64,000 nucleotides of DNA from Clostridium novyi NT (lineage in GTDB: Bacteria > Bacillota > Clostridia > Clostridiales > Clostridiaceae): the NCBI RefSeq assembly GCF_000014125.1, contig NC_008593.1:992001-1056000 (forward strand). Reading direction: 5' to 3'. Positions 9,330-19,137 of this stretch are shown here, in pieces. Every line of letters begins with the position of its first letter. Positions within the stretch are counted from its first letter, which is position 1. The notes beneath the pieces are model-generated. The model saw only the letters and a program-made list of their open reading frames with translations. It did no database searches and was not told the origin of the DNA. The translations under genes and the position numbers were made by a program.

Positions 9330-10421
9330 ATGAAAATATGTTACTTAGCTGATGCAGGTAGTGTTCATACTAAAAAATGGTGTGATTTTTTTAAGAAAAA
9401 AGGTCACGATATTCATGTAATATCATTAAACCCTGGGAAAATAGATGGGGTTACAGTACATTCTTTAGATATAGAAACTGAAAGAGTTAAAAATGGTAGC
9501 AGTTTTTATAAAGTAAGATATGTATTTAAAATATTTCAAATAAGAAGTATATTAAAAAAAATTAAACCTGATATGGTACACGCACATTATGCTTCAAGCT
9601 ATGGACTTATTGGTGCTTTACTTAATTATCATCCTTATGTAATATCTGTTTGGGGAAGCGACATTTATGAATTTCCACTAAAAGGCAAGTTGTTTGAGAA
9701 AATAATTAAGTTCAACTTATCAAGGGCAGATAAAATTTTATCTACAAGTAAAGCTATGGCTGATGAGACAAAAAAATATATTGATAAAAAAATATATATA
9801 ACTCCTTTTGGGGTTGATAGAAATATCTTTAAGCCAATAGATAACAAAAAAGAAGATAAAGAAAATATTTTAATAGGAATTGTAAAAACTTTAGATCCAA
9901 AGTATGGAATTGAGTATTTAATTAGAGCTTTTGCTATGATAAAAAAAGAGTATAACAATGCTAAGCTTGAAATTGCAGGAGATGGAAATCAAAGAGAATA
10001 CTTAGAAAATCTATGCTGTGAATTAAATATAAAAGAAGATGTTAAATTCCTGGGAAGAATAAACACTAGTGAAGTTGTTGAAGCTTTTAATAGATTTGAT
10101 ATAGCAGTATTCCCATCTATTAATGAAAGTTTTGGAGTTGCAGCTGTAGAAGCACAAGCATGTGGAGTTCCTGTTATTGTTAGTAATGTAGGTGGACTTC
10201 CTGAAGCTACAAGCCATGGATATAGTAGCATTGTTGTAGAAAAAGAAAACCCAGAAGAAATCTATGAAGCTTTAAAGAAGTTAATAGATGATGAAGATTT
10301 AAGAAAACAAATGGGTAAAAATGGTGTAAAATTTGTTGCGGAAAATTTTGATGTCATAGATAATTTTAATTATGTAAGTACAATATATGATAAAATTATA
10401 GATGAATTTAATTTAAAATAA
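9330..10421 (+). CDS. Glycosyltransferase family 4
   Basis: This 363-residue GT4 protein has all the usual landmarks. HAHYASSYGLIG is near residue 87, followed by SVWGSDIYEFP, then TPFGVDRNIFKP near 155 and the catalytic-donor block FPSINESFGVAAVEAQACGVPVI near 270, where the EX7E-type Glu pair sits. It is a retaining enzyme that adds one sugar to the lipid-linked repeat unit on the cytoplasmic face. It starts a single base after the previous stop. The donor sugar is not predictable from sequence. Confidence 0.85.
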   Translation: MKICYLADAGSVHTKKWCDFFKKKGHDIHVISLNPGKIDGVTVHSLDIETERVKNGSSFYKVRYVFKIFQIRSILKKIKPDMVHAHYASSYGLIGALLNYHPYVISVWGSDIYEFPLKGKLFEKIIKFNLSRADKILSTSKAMADETKKYIDKKIYITPFGVDRNIFKPIDNKKEDKENILIGIVKTLDPKYGIEYLIRAFAMIKKEYNNAKLEIAGDGNQREYLENLCCELNIKEDVKFLGRINTSEVVEAFNRFDIAVFPSINESFGVAAVEAQACGVPVIVSNVGGLPEATSHGYSSIVVEKENPEEIYEALKKLIDDEDLRKQMGKNGVKFVAENFDVIDNFNYVSTIYDKIIDEFNLK

Positions 10422-10468
10422 AGTTTATACATCAAATAGGACCTTTAAGTTTAAAAGGAGAAATCAAT

Positions 10469-11953
10469 ATGATTGGTGCTTCAGATATATTATTAGATAT
10501 AGAAAGAAAGTTTAAATTATTTGATTTGGAATTGAGAGAATTTAGATTTTGGTACATGAGCAGATATAAAATATATGAATTGATTAGAAGTAGTATGACT
10601 AGTAAAAATAAAGTCAGCATGGAAGATAAAAATACACTTAATTTAAAAAAGTCTTTTTCAAATTTTAAATATTTAAAAAGTTTTAAATTAGTAAAAAATA
10701 AATATTATCATTCAGATATTTTATGTGTTTCGGGGACTACTTTGAGAAGACAAATTGTAGAGAAAAAATATTTTGATGTTATTTTTGATTTCATTGGAAA
10801 ATATGACAAAGACAATTCTTATGCTATTTTAAATACTTTAAGTGGAAATGGATTTATTAGCAATTACTATACTCCTAAATGCTACAATATGTCTAATTTA
10901 ACATTATCCAATCACTTTGTAAAAAAAATATATAAATTTATTCTAAATCATGAAGAAATAAAATATATTGAAGATAAATTTAAAGAAGTTGAAAATTATT
11001 TAAAACAAGAATATAATATAGACTTGGATTTATGTAAAATAGTGTGTGGACAAACAGCGATTTTATTAGAAAATTATAAAGTTGCATTAAATGTAATAAA
11101 AAGAGTAAACCCTAAAGTTTTATATGTAGAATGTGCATATAGTCCTACTCATCTCTTATTTGTATATGCAGCTAAAAGTTTAAATATACCTGTAGTTGAG
11201 TTTCAACATGGATTAATTAGTGATAAACATGTAGGGTACAAATACAATAAAGAGACTTATAAAAAGGATCCAGTGCCAGACTACATATGTGTTTACGGAT
11301 CGTATTTTGGACAAATGATACAAAATATGAATCCAGATTTAAAGTTAAACATAATAGAATATGGAAATTTACTTTTATATGAAGAAGTTTCAAAGGAATT
11401 TAATAATAACACTAATGATTATAATAATAAAAACAAGGATACATATGACTATTTGATTACAACTCAAGGAGAAGAGTTTGCAAAGTATTGGAATGAATTC
11501 TTATTACGGCTATTAGAAGTGGATAAAAGTAGTAGTATTTTATTAAAAGTTCATCCAAATGAAATAATGATATATAAACAACTTTATGGACAAATACTCA
11601 GCAATCCAAGAGTTACTTTTGCTGAAAATTATAACATATATGATTGTTTAAAAATGAGTAAAAAGCATTTATCGTGCTTTTCTACATGCCATTATGAAGC
11701 ATTAGTTTATAATGTTCCTACATATGTAGTGAAATTTCCAGGGTGGGAACATGTAAATACACTAAAAAATTATAATGTAGGATTTTTTAATACAGCGGAT
11801 GAATTTATATCCTATATTAAAGAAGAAAAAGAAAACATATTATTTGATAAGTTTAAAAAAGACTTCTTTGACATAGATTCAAATAAAATAAATATAAAAA
11901 AATTAGAAGAAAAAATAGTAGGATTTAATAATTTATTTACTAAAAGCATGTAG
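10469..11953 (+). CDS. Putative capsule-type GT-B transferase of unknown specificity
   Basis: A 494-residue soluble protein that I do not recognise as a named family. The N-terminal ~180 residues are Lys/Asn-rich and undistinguished. The C-terminal half looks like a GT-B transferase of the kind found in capsule and teichoic-acid synthesis. It has VEFQHGLISDKHVG near residue 247, LLKVHPNE near 360 and CFSTCHYEALVYNVP near 405, comparable to the HG, KxHP and ST..EA blocks of CDP-glycerol polymerases and capsule enzymes. It sits between GT4 and GT2 genes in the same operon-like run, so a transfer step on the same glycan is likely. Confidence 0.55.
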   Translation: MIGASDILLDIERKFKLFDLELREFRFWYMSRYKIYELIRSSMTSKNKVSMEDKNTLNLKKSFSNFKYLKSFKLVKNKYYHSDILCVSGTTLRRQIVEKKYFDVIFDFIGKYDKDNSYAILNTLSGNGFISNYYTPKCYNMSNLTLSNHFVKKIYKFILNHEEIKYIEDKFKEVENYLKQEYNIDLDLCKIVCGQTAILLENYKVALNVIKRVNPKVLYVECAYSPTHLLFVYAAKSLNIPVVEFQHGLISDKHVGYKYNKETYKKDPVPDYICVYGSYFGQMIQNMNPDLKLNIIEYGNLLLYEEVSKEFNNNTNDYNNKNKDTYDYLITTQGEEFAKYWNEFLLRLLEVDKSSSILLKVHPNEIMIYKQLYGQILSNPRVTFAENYNIYDCLKMSKKHLSCFSTCHYEALVYNVPTYVVKFPGWEHVNTLKNYNVGFFNTADEFISYIKEEKENILFDKFKKDFFDIDSNKINIKKLEEKIVGFNNLFTKSM

Positions 11954-11981
11954 AGGATATTTAAAAAGGTAGGTATTAAAA

Positions 11982-13007
11982 ATGGAAAAATTAAATACAG
12001 TTTCTATCGTAATTCCTTGCAGAAATGAAGAAAATTATATTGGAGAATGTCTAGATTCTTTTATAAATCAAAGTTATCCAGAAGAACTATATGAAGTCCT
12101 TGTTTGTGATGGTTTTTCTGATGATAATACAAGAGCAATTGTAAAAGAATATAGTGAGAAACATAGTAATATAAAACTTCTTGATAATAAAGGACGTTCT
12201 GCTCCTAAAGGAATGAATGTAGGTATAAAATACAGCGAGAAAGATATTATTATTATTTTTGGAGCTCATGCATATGCTGACAAAGATTTCATAAAAAATA
12301 ATGTAGAAGCTTTAAAAAACAAAGAAGTTGGTTGTTCAGGTGGCCCAATTAAAACTATAAGTGAAAATAAAGTAGGAAAAGCTATTGCCCTTGCAATGAG
12401 CTCACCCTTTGGAGTTGGAAATGCATTATTTAGATTTGCTCAAAAGGAAATGTTTGTAGACACAGTAGCTTTTGGAGCATATAGAAGAGAAGTATTAGAT
12501 TCTATAGGATACTTTGATGAAGAACTTGTAAGAAATCAAGATGACGAATTAAATTATAGAGTTGTAAAAGCAGGACATAAAATACTTTTATCTCCTAAAA
12601 TAAAATCTGTATACTATAGTAGGGGTTCTCTAAGTAAACTATGGAAACAATATTATCAATATGGATTTTGGAAAGTAAGAGTAATGCAAAAGCATGGCAA
12701 AACTGCTTCTATACGTCACTTAGTGCCTATGGCATTTGTACTTAGTAATATATTTGGTATTATTCTAGGATTATTTTTTAAACCTATAAGATGGTTGTGG
12801 TTTGCAGAAATAATAATGTATCTACTATGTGATTTAATAAGTGCATTTAAAGTTTCAGATAAAAAATTTGGACTTATAAAATATATATTACTTATATTCC
12901 CTATACTACATATTAGTTATGGACTTGGATTTATAAATGGACTTTTCGGATTTTATGTATTTAAATCAGATAAATTAATAAATAAAAATACTAAAATGTC
13001 TAGATAG
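11982..13007 (+). CDS. Membrane-bound glycosyltransferase family 2 (ExoA-like)
   Basis: An N-terminal GT-A domain starts with SIVIPCRNEENYIGECLDSF and has the DGFSDDNT motif near residue 42, with the metal-binding acidic residues. RNQDDELNYRVVKAGH near 178 corresponds to the catalytic ED-Y-R region. Hydrophobic segments between ~240 and 325 anchor it in the membrane, as in ExoA-type enzymes of exopolysaccharide synthesis. This inverting enzyme is likely to extend the lipid-linked oligosaccharide. An intrinsic terminator shortly downstream closes this sub-block. Confidence 0.85.
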   Translation: MEKLNTVSIVIPCRNEENYIGECLDSFINQSYPEELYEVLVCDGFSDDNTRAIVKEYSEKHSNIKLLDNKGRSAPKGMNVGIKYSEKDIIIIFGAHAYADKDFIKNNVEALKNKEVGCSGGPIKTISENKVGKAIALAMSSPFGVGNALFRFAQKEMFVDTVAFGAYRREVLDSIGYFDEELVRNQDDELNYRVVKAGHKILLSPKIKSVYYSRGSLSKLWKQYYQYGFWKVRVMQKHGKTASIRHLVPMAFVLSNIFGIILGLFFKPIRWLWFAEIIMYLLCDLISAFKVSDKKFGLIKYILLIFPILHISYGLGFINGLFGFYVFKSDKLINKNTKMSR

Positions 13008-13045
13008 AATGAAGATAAATATATATAATATAAATGTCGTAATTT

Positions 13046-13073
13046 ATTAGCACGCAATATGCGTGCTAATTTT
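13046..13073 (+). terminator. Intrinsic terminator after GT2 gene
   Basis: An 11-bp perfect stem (13046-13056 with 13060-13070) holds GCACGCA/TGCGTGC at its core and an ATA loop. It is followed by TTTG. The stem is strong but the T tract is short, so partial read-through into the next gene is plausible. Confidence 0.7.
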
Positions 13074-13102
13074 GTAATTGTATACTGAAAGAGGTGACTT
13101 AA

Positions 13103-14374
13103 ATGATTAAAAAGTTAAATAATTTTGCACGTAATTTTAATTTTTTAACCTTTGTTTTATGTGTTTATGTAATATTTATGCCATTAATTCCAAATGAACT
13201 TATGATAAGAGGAACAATGGTAAAAGGAGATCAAATCTTAGTTATATTTTTTATGGTTTATGCAATTAGAATACTAAGATATAAGGAAACATTAATGACC
13301 TGTGTAAAAGGTATAAAACACTTTTATAAGGATTCTATACTTGTATTCATGGGAATATTATTTTTAGCAATGATATTTTCGGTAAAGTATGCAACAGATT
13401 CTCACATAGCACTTGCTGAAAGCTTTAGATTTGCAACATATATTGCTATTTATTTCATTATAAAATATGAAATGAAAAGTAAAAAAGCATTAACTAAAGT
13501 TATAAATAGCTACATATTTTCCTGTCTTTTAGTAAGTGTATTTGGAATAGTTCAGTATTTTACTAAGATAGGATTAGATGAAAAATTTATATATAAGGGA
13601 AATTATTCAGTTAGTCTTAGAATAACTTCTACTATTGGAAATTCAAATAGTTTAGGGGCATTTTTAATAATAGCAGTATTTCCACTTATAATGATTTCTA
13701 TTTATGAAAAATCTAAGTTTAAAAAGATATTTTATATAATAACTACATTGACATCAATAACAACTATAGTATTGTCTTTTTCAAGAAATGCTTGGATAGG
13801 ACTTATTTTAGGATTAATTCTTTTAGTTATTATGTATAATTATAAATTAATCATCTTATTAATAGCAACAGGAGGCGGTGCATTACTAGTACCTTCTGTA
13901 AGAAGAAGATTGTTTGATTTTAAAACTATAGGTAGTGATGGAAGAGTAAGTCTTTGGAAAATTGCAGGGAAGATGATAAAAGATCATCCTATACGCGGAG
14001 TTGGAAATGGAAATTACTATACACTATTTGGAGAGTATGGTAAAAAATATCCAGAACTATGGTATAATAACCATGTAAATTTTCCATCTCATAATTCATA
14101 TTTAAAAGTGCAAAGTGAACTTGGTATAGTTGGTATAGTTTCATTTGTATTGCTTCTTTTATCAATTGTAATAAAGATGAAACAATTTGCAACTAGAGTT
14201 ACAGATAAATTTTATAAATATTTTTATACTGGATTTTTTGTATCAGTTATAGTATTTTTAATAATGAATGTATCAGACAACTTTTTATTTGTACCAAAGG
14301 TATGTTCTTATTTTTGGATATTAGTTGCAATAGCCCAATCAATTATTCATAATAGACTGGATACAGAAAAGTAA
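13103..14374 (+). CDS. O-antigen ligase/polymerase-like membrane protein (second)
   Basis: This 423-residue polytopic membrane protein of the Wzy_C/WaaL family has RNAWIGLILGLILL in the middle, then a long outer loop with GSDGRVSLWKIAGKMIKDHPIRGVGNGNY (about residues 274-303 around GVGNG) and FPSHNSYLKVQSELG near residue 328. Conserved HN in such a loop is the ligase/polymerase signature. It is unrelated in detail to the first such protein at 6818, so one may polymerise repeat units while the other attaches the glycan to its acceptor. GAGGTGA at 13091-13097 is the ribosome site. Confidence 0.8.
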   Translation: MIKKLNNFARNFNFLTFVLCVYVIFMPLIPNELMIRGTMVKGDQILVIFFMVYAIRILRYKETLMTCVKGIKHFYKDSILVFMGILFLAMIFSVKYATDSHIALAESFRFATYIAIYFIIKYEMKSKKALTKVINSYIFSCLLVSVFGIVQYFTKIGLDEKFIYKGNYSVSLRITSTIGNSNSLGAFLIIAVFPLIMISIYEKSKFKKIFYIITTLTSITTIVLSFSRNAWIGLILGLILLVIMYNYKLIILLIATGGGALLVPSVRRRLFDFKTIGSDGRVSLWKIAGKMIKDHPIRGVGNGNYYTLFGEYGKKYPELWYNNHVNFPSHNSYLKVQSELGIVGIVSFVLLLLSIVIKMKQFATRVTDKFYKYFYTGFFVSVIVFLIMNVSDNFLFVPKVCSYFWILVAIAQSIIHNRLDTEK

Positions 14375-14413
14375 ATAAAAAATTGAGAAATTAATTTTAA
14401 TGGAGGAAAATGT

Positions 14414-15067
14414 ATGGATGCTAAATCTATAAAAATTGATGTAGAAAATGATATTAAAAGAAAGAAGTTTCAGTTTGGTGTAAAGAGATTAATGGATATT
14501 ATTTTATCTCTTATAGGAATAATAATACTTATACCTATTTATTTAATAGTATTTATAGCAATTAAAGTAGACTCAAAGGGTCCTGCTATATTTAAGCAAG
14601 TTAGAGTTGGAAAAGACAATAAAAACTTTAAAATATTTAAGTTTAGAACAATGGTTGTAAATGCAGAGAAAAAGAGAGAACTTAATATTGAAAATGTGGA
14701 TATAGAAAATTTCGTATTCCAAAGTAAAAGTGATAACAGAATAACAAAAGTAGGTGCTTTTTTAAGAAAGACAAGTCTTGATGAACTACCTCAACTATTT
14801 AATGTTCTTATGGGAGATATGAGCCTTGTAGGACCGAGACCAGAAATACCTGATGTTGTTAAGTTTTATCCACCAGAGTATGCTCAAAGATTATTAGTAC
14901 TTCCTGGAATTACTGGACTTGCACAAATTAGTGGAAGAGGAGAAATAGAACTTGGAAAAACTGTTTATTTTGATTTAACATATATAAAGAAATTTTCTGT
15001 TGGTTATGACATAGAAATCTTAATAAAAACAGTTTTAAGTGTATTCAAAAGAGAAGGAGCTTTTTAA
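14414..15067 (+). CDS. Polyprenyl-phosphate phosphoglycosyl transferase (initiating enzyme)
   Basis: This 217-residue protein is of the small bacterial sugar transferase type (PglC/WbaP catalytic core). A single hydrophobic segment (residues ~25-50) enters the membrane. KQVRVGKDNKNFKIFKFRTM and DELPQLFNVLMGDMSLVGPRPE form the catalytic core, with the catalytic Asp-Glu region just before the GPRPE block. It starts glycan assembly by moving a sugar phosphate from a UDP-sugar to undecaprenyl phosphate. It lacks the extra N-terminal membrane domain of long WbaP proteins. The next gene begins right after its stop. Confidence 0.9.
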   Translation: MDAKSIKIDVENDIKRKKFQFGVKRLMDIILSLIGIIILIPIYLIVFIAIKVDSKGPAIFKQVRVGKDNKNFKIFKFRTMVVNAEKKRELNIENVDIENFVFQSKSDNRITKVGAFLRKTSLDELPQLFNVLMGDMSLVGPRPEIPDVVKFYPPEYAQRLLVLPGITGLAQISGRGEIELGKTVYFDLTYIKKFSVGYDIEILIKTVLSVFKREGAF

Positions 15068-15805
15068 TTGAATATGGAGCTATTTACGAGTATTTTAAAT
15101 TATAAGGTATTTAAACAAAGTAAAAAACAATTAATTGACTATATACAAAACTTTGAAAAGGTAAATATAATATCTGGAAATCCAGAAATATTATATATGG
15201 GAATTAAAGATAAGTTTTTAAATGATATTTATATGGCTAAAGAATCAGTTATAATTCCTGATGGAGTTGGAACTGTAATAGCTTCTAAAATAGTACATGA
15301 TCCTGTGTCTGAAAAATTAGCAGGAATAGAAATTATGGAAGAAATAATAAAGAAATGTGAAAAAGAAAATAAGGGAATTTATTTAGTTGGAGCAAAGCAA
15401 GAAGTATTAGAAAATTGCGTGAAGAATTTATTAATTAAGTATCCAAAGCTAAAAATAGAAGGAAGTCATAACGGATATTTTGACTTAGATGATTGTACTC
15501 ACATAACTGATGATATAAAAGAAAAAAAACCATATGCATTATTTGTTGCTATGGGATGTCCAAGGCAAGAAAAATTTATACATAATAATTTTGAAAACTT
15601 GCCATGTACTGTGTTTATGGGAGTTGGAGGAAGCTTTGATGTGTTTGCAGGAAAGGTAAACAGAGCGCCAAAGTGGATGATAAAGATAGGACTTGAATGG
15701 CTTTATAGAGTTATAAAAGAGCCATTTAGAATTAAGAGACTAGCTGTCATACCTAAATTTTTAATTCATGTAATTTTTAGTGGTAATAAAAAATATTCTA
15801 ATTAA
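15068..15805 (+). CDS. WecG/TagA/CpsF family glycosyltransferase
   Basis: This 245-residue GT26-family protein has the family marks SGNPEILYMG (residues ~36-45), IPDGVGTVIAS near 63 with the catalytic Asp, and AMGCPRQEKFI near 162. TagA-type members add the second sugar, often ManNAc, to an undecaprenyl-linked sugar. This fits a gene next to the initiating phosphoglycosyl transferase. TTG 15068 is the chosen start because AAGGAG (15054-15059) lies eight bases upstream, while the later ATG 15074 is 14 away. The TTG begins directly after the previous stop. Confidence 0.87.
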   Translation: MNMELFTSILNYKVFKQSKKQLIDYIQNFEKVNIISGNPEILYMGIKDKFLNDIYMAKESVIIPDGVGTVIASKIVHDPVSEKLAGIEIMEEIIKKCEKENKGIYLVGAKQEVLENCVKNLLIKYPKLKIEGSHNGYFDLDDCTHITDDIKEKKPYALFVAMGCPRQEKFIHNNFENLPCTVFMGVGGSFDVFAGKVNRAPKWMIKIGLEWLYRVIKEPFRIKRLAVIPKFLIHVIFSGNKKYSN

Positions 15806-15827
15806 ATTAGAATAAGGCGGTGTAAAA

Positions 15828-17237
15828 ATGAACAAGATAGCTAAAAATTTACTATCTATAGCCTCATCTAGTTTTATATCTCAATTTCTTGCATTTATAA
15901 TGATTGCTTATTATGCTAGAATTTTAGGAGCTGAACTATTCGGAAGAATTAGTTTGGCTCAAACTATGATGACCTATTTTACTATGATAACCTTGTTTGG
16001 ATTTCAAACATCAGGTACAAGGGAAGTTTCAAAAAATGAAAATAATACAGAGGAATTAACCTCTTATATAGTTGTAACAAGAATTTTAGTAGCAACAATA
16101 TGTTTTATTGTTATAATAGGTATTTCTTTTGGAGTTAATAAAGGTGTAGTTTTTAGAAATATACTTATAGTTTATGGATTAACATTATTTCCATTAGCAT
16201 TTAATCTGGATTGGTTTTATTCAGGTATACAACAAATGCACCATAATGCTATATATAATGTTTTAAAGACTGGTATACCTTTTTTATTGATAGTAATTTT
16301 ATTTAAAAGTCAAAATGATATTCTATTAATTCCGTTTTTCACATTTTTAGGACTTTTATGTGCAAGCTTTTACCATGTAATTATATTTAATAAGAAATTT
16401 AATTTTAAAGTATCTTTAAACTTTAATAAAAAGAAAGTAATAAAATATGTTATTTCTAGTATTCCTTTTTTATTATCAGGATTGTTATCTATGATAAATT
16501 GTAATATAGATTCTATTTTAATAGGGTTTATAAAAGGAGATTATGACCTTGGAATTTATTCTTCTGCATATAAGATAATATTCTTTTTAATAAATTTAAT
16601 AGCAGTTATTTTTACTCCATTTTTCCCACTACTTATAAGTTATTATCACGATAAGGATATAAAGAACTTAAAAAAGGTGGTTAATAATGTTTGCAAGATA
16701 GTAGTTTTAATAGGAGTACCAATAGTAGTAGGTGGAATACTTTTATCAAAAGAAATAATACTTTTAGTATTCGGAGAGCAGTTTATAAAGGCACGTATAC
16801 CATTTATAATATTGCTTCTTTATATACTTGTTTTGTTTATGAGAGAAACTTATGGATATGGATTAAATGCATGGAATAGAGAAGGGAAATATTTAAAAAG
16901 TGTTATTATATCTTCAATTGCAAATTTAATTTTAAATTTAATATTTATTCCAAAGTACGGAATAATAGCTGCATCTATTACAACATTAGTATCAGAATTA
17001 TTGAACTTCTTTATTATGAGAAAATATGCATTAGAGGTTGTTTCTACAGATTACTTAAAAAATATTATAAAAATTATAATTCCAATAGTATTTATGAGTT
17101 TTGGTATTTTAGTTTTAAAACACTTTAACATTAATGTTATAGTTAATATTATTTTTGCAATTATAGTATACTTTGCTTTAGTAATATGGACTAAGTACAT
17201 TGAAATAAGTGAGTTAAGAGGATTAATAAAAAAATAG
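15828..17237 (+). CDS. Wzx-type polysaccharide flippase
   Basis: The 469-residue membrane protein has 12-14 hydrophobic segments and the N-terminal pattern of the polysaccharide transport (PST/Wzx) family, for example LLSIASSSFISQFLAFIMIAYYARILG and LAQTMMTYFTMITLFG. Wzx proteins flip the finished lipid-linked repeat unit to the outer leaflet. It is a second flippase candidate in the locus beside the MurJ-like protein at 5249. A glycosyltransferase gene follows after 24 bases. Confidence 0.85.
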   Translation: MNKIAKNLLSIASSSFISQFLAFIMIAYYARILGAELFGRISLAQTMMTYFTMITLFGFQTSGTREVSKNENNTEELTSYIVVTRILVATICFIVIIGISFGVNKGVVFRNILIVYGLTLFPLAFNLDWFYSGIQQMHHNAIYNVLKTGIPFLLIVILFKSQNDILLIPFFTFLGLLCASFYHVIIFNKKFNFKVSLNFNKKKVIKYVISSIPFLLSGLLSMINCNIDSILIGFIKGDYDLGIYSSAYKIIFFLINLIAVIFTPFFPLLISYYHDKDIKNLKKVVNNVCKIVVLIGVPIVVGGILLSKEIILLVFGEQFIKARIPFIILLLYILVLFMRETYGYGLNAWNREGKYLKSVIISSIANLILNLIFIPKYGIIAASITTLVSELLNFFIMRKYALEVVSTDYLKNIIKIIIPIVFMSFGILVLKHFNINVIVNIIFAIIVYFALVIWTKYIEISELRGLIKK

Positions 17238-17261
17238 TTAAGATTAAGTAGGTGATATTCT

Positions 17262-18386
17262 ATGAGATATTGTGTATTATACCCCAACACTAAAAATGTA
17301 AATTTAGTTAAGGAAATGGGCATGATTCCATACAAGCTTCATAAAAAGTTTGGATATGATGCTAAAATAGCTTGTTATAATTTAGATGAGTATACATATT
17401 TAAATGAAGAAGTAAAAGGATTAAAAATAGACTTTATAGAAGAAAAATATAATAACTATAGTTTAGATGGACTTAAATATTTAAAAAAACATGCTAAAGA
17501 AATAGATGTTCTTCAAATATTTCATGTTACTTTATACTCTCTTTTATACGCTTTTAGATATAAAAGACTAAATAAAAAGGGAAAAATATATCTTAAATTA
17601 GACTGTAGTCATAAACTTGTAGATAGGATTTTATCTTTAAACAAAGTAAAGTATGCATTATTAAATAAATATTTAGATAAAGTAGACTTAATAAGTGTAG
17701 AACAAAAGGTGCTTTTTGAAAAATTAAAGAGTATTTTACCTACTCAAGCTAATAAAATGATAAACATTCCAAATGGAGTAGATTATAAGTACTTAGAAGA
17801 AAAGCAGATAAAATACAATTTTAATGAAAAAGAAAATACTATTTTAAGTGTAACAAGAGTTGGAGCAGAAGAAAAAAATACACAAATGTTAATAGAAGCA
17901 TTTACAAGTATTGAAAATATAGAAGCATTAGGATGGAAGTTAAAAATAGTTGGACCTATTGAAGAAGAATTTAATGATTATATAAATAACTATTTTAAAA
18001 ATAATCCTAAAATGAAAGATATAGTTAGCTTTACTGGAGCAATTCAAAATAGAGAAGAGCTTTTTAATGAATATAAAAAGGCTAAAATATTCTCATTAAC
18101 ATCTAATTTTGAAAGTTTTGGAATAGCATTTATAGAAGCTGCATCTCTTGGAGATGTTATTATATCAACAGATGTAGGAATTGCAAAAGAACTTATATCT
18201 AAAGGCAATGGAGCAGTAGTAGACACTGAAGATGTAGAGGCATTAAAGAGAGAATTAAAAAAATATATGATAAAAGATAACTTAAAAAATGATTCAGAAA
18301 TTACTTATGAAATAGTGAGAGAGAATTTTAATTGGGATAACATAATAAATGAGCTAAATGATAGCATAAGTAAGTTTTTCAAGTAG
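17262..18386 (+). CDS. Glycosyltransferase family 4 (second GT4)
   Basis: A 374-residue GT-B protein. The C-terminal donor domain has IPNGVDYKYL near residue 168, LSVTRVGAEEKNTQMLIEAF near 192 and SLTSNFESFGIAFIEAASLGDVII near 278, the EX7E-like donor site. The N-terminal half is less conserved, as is normal for the acceptor side. It is the last gene of the polysaccharide locus. The region after it changes to unrelated functions. Donor and acceptor are unknown. Confidence 0.82.
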   Translation: MRYCVLYPNTKNVNLVKEMGMIPYKLHKKFGYDAKIACYNLDEYTYLNEEVKGLKIDFIEEKYNNYSLDGLKYLKKHAKEIDVLQIFHVTLYSLLYAFRYKRLNKKGKIYLKLDCSHKLVDRILSLNKVKYALLNKYLDKVDLISVEQKVLFEKLKSILPTQANKMINIPNGVDYKYLEEKQIKYNFNEKENTILSVTRVGAEEKNTQMLIEAFTSIENIEALGWKLKIVGPIEEEFNDYINNYFKNNPKMKDIVSFTGAIQNREELFNEYKKAKIFSLTSNFESFGIAFIEAASLGDVIISTDVGIAKELISKGNGAVVDTEDVEALKRELKKYMIKDNLKNDSEITYEIVRENFNWDNIINELNDSISKFFK

Positions 18387-18447
18387 CTATAAAAGTGCAT
18401 AACAAACAATCCTTATACAAATAATAAAGTAAAAGGAGTGTGGTTTA

Positions 18448-19026
18448 ATGGAATTTTATGAAGTTATAAAGAAAAGAAAAAGTATAAAAAAATTTGAACA
18501 AACTGCAATCGACAGGGATAAATTACTTAAAATAATAGATATGGCTATGAGAGCCCCATCATGGAAGAATAAGACCCCATACAAATTTATAGTTGTAGAA
18601 AGTGATAAATTAAAGTTAGATATAGCAAATGCTATAGAAAATAAAACTAGTGCAGCATCAGAGGCAGTTTTAAATTCTCCAATGACTATAGTAGCTGTTG
18701 CAAATCCAGAGGAGTCAGGTGATGTATCAGGAAAAGAAATATATTTAATAGATACTGCAATAGCAATGGAACACATAGTTTTAGGTGCTACAGATGAAGG
18801 ATATGGAACTTGTTGGATTGCAGCCTTCAATGAAAACAAAATAAAAGAAGCATTAAAAATACCAGACAACTTAAGAGTAGTTGCATTAACTCCACTTGGA
18901 GTACCTAAAGATTCTGCAGAAGATGAACCTCATCATCCTAAAAAAGATATGGATGAATATTTATATATAGATAAATGGGGAACATCATTTATGGAGTCTA
19001 ACGTTAAAATTTTAGAAAAAAATTAA
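18448..19026 (+). CDS. Nitroreductase-family flavoprotein
   Basis: A 192-residue member of the FMN-dependent nitroreductase family. RKSIKKFEQTAIDRDKL near the N-terminus and MAMRAPSWKNKTPYKF near residue 32 supply the phosphate- and flavin-contacting residues. LGATDEGYGTCWIAAFNENKIKEAL near 112 is the second FMN-binding block. It reduces nitro, quinone or similar acceptors with NAD(P)H, and the natural substrate cannot be told. AAAGGAGTG (18432-18440) is the ribosome site. A strong terminator follows, so it appears to be a single-gene unit. Confidence 0.88.
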   Translation: MEFYEVIKKRKSIKKFEQTAIDRDKLLKIIDMAMRAPSWKNKTPYKFIVVESDKLKLDIANAIENKTSAASEAVLNSPMTIVAVANPEESGDVSGKEIYLIDTAIAMEHIVLGATDEGYGTCWIAAFNENKIKEALKIPDNLRVVALTPLGVPKDSAEDEPHHPKKDMDEYLYIDKWGTSFMESNVKILEKN

Positions 19027-19048
19027 ATTATATTAATTTAGATATAAT

Positions 19049-19087
19049 AAAAATGGTATAAAACTAAAAAAGTTTTATACCATTTTT
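19049..19087 (+). terminator. Intrinsic terminator after nitroreductase gene
   Basis: A 17-bp stem pairs 19049-19065 (core GGTATAAAACT) with 19071-19087. The second arm ends in TTTTT, giving a classical terminator. Confidence 0.88.
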
Positions 19088-19137
19088 ATTTATTTTAAAT
19101 TAATTAAAGGTATTATGTATATTAGGGTGGTTTATTA

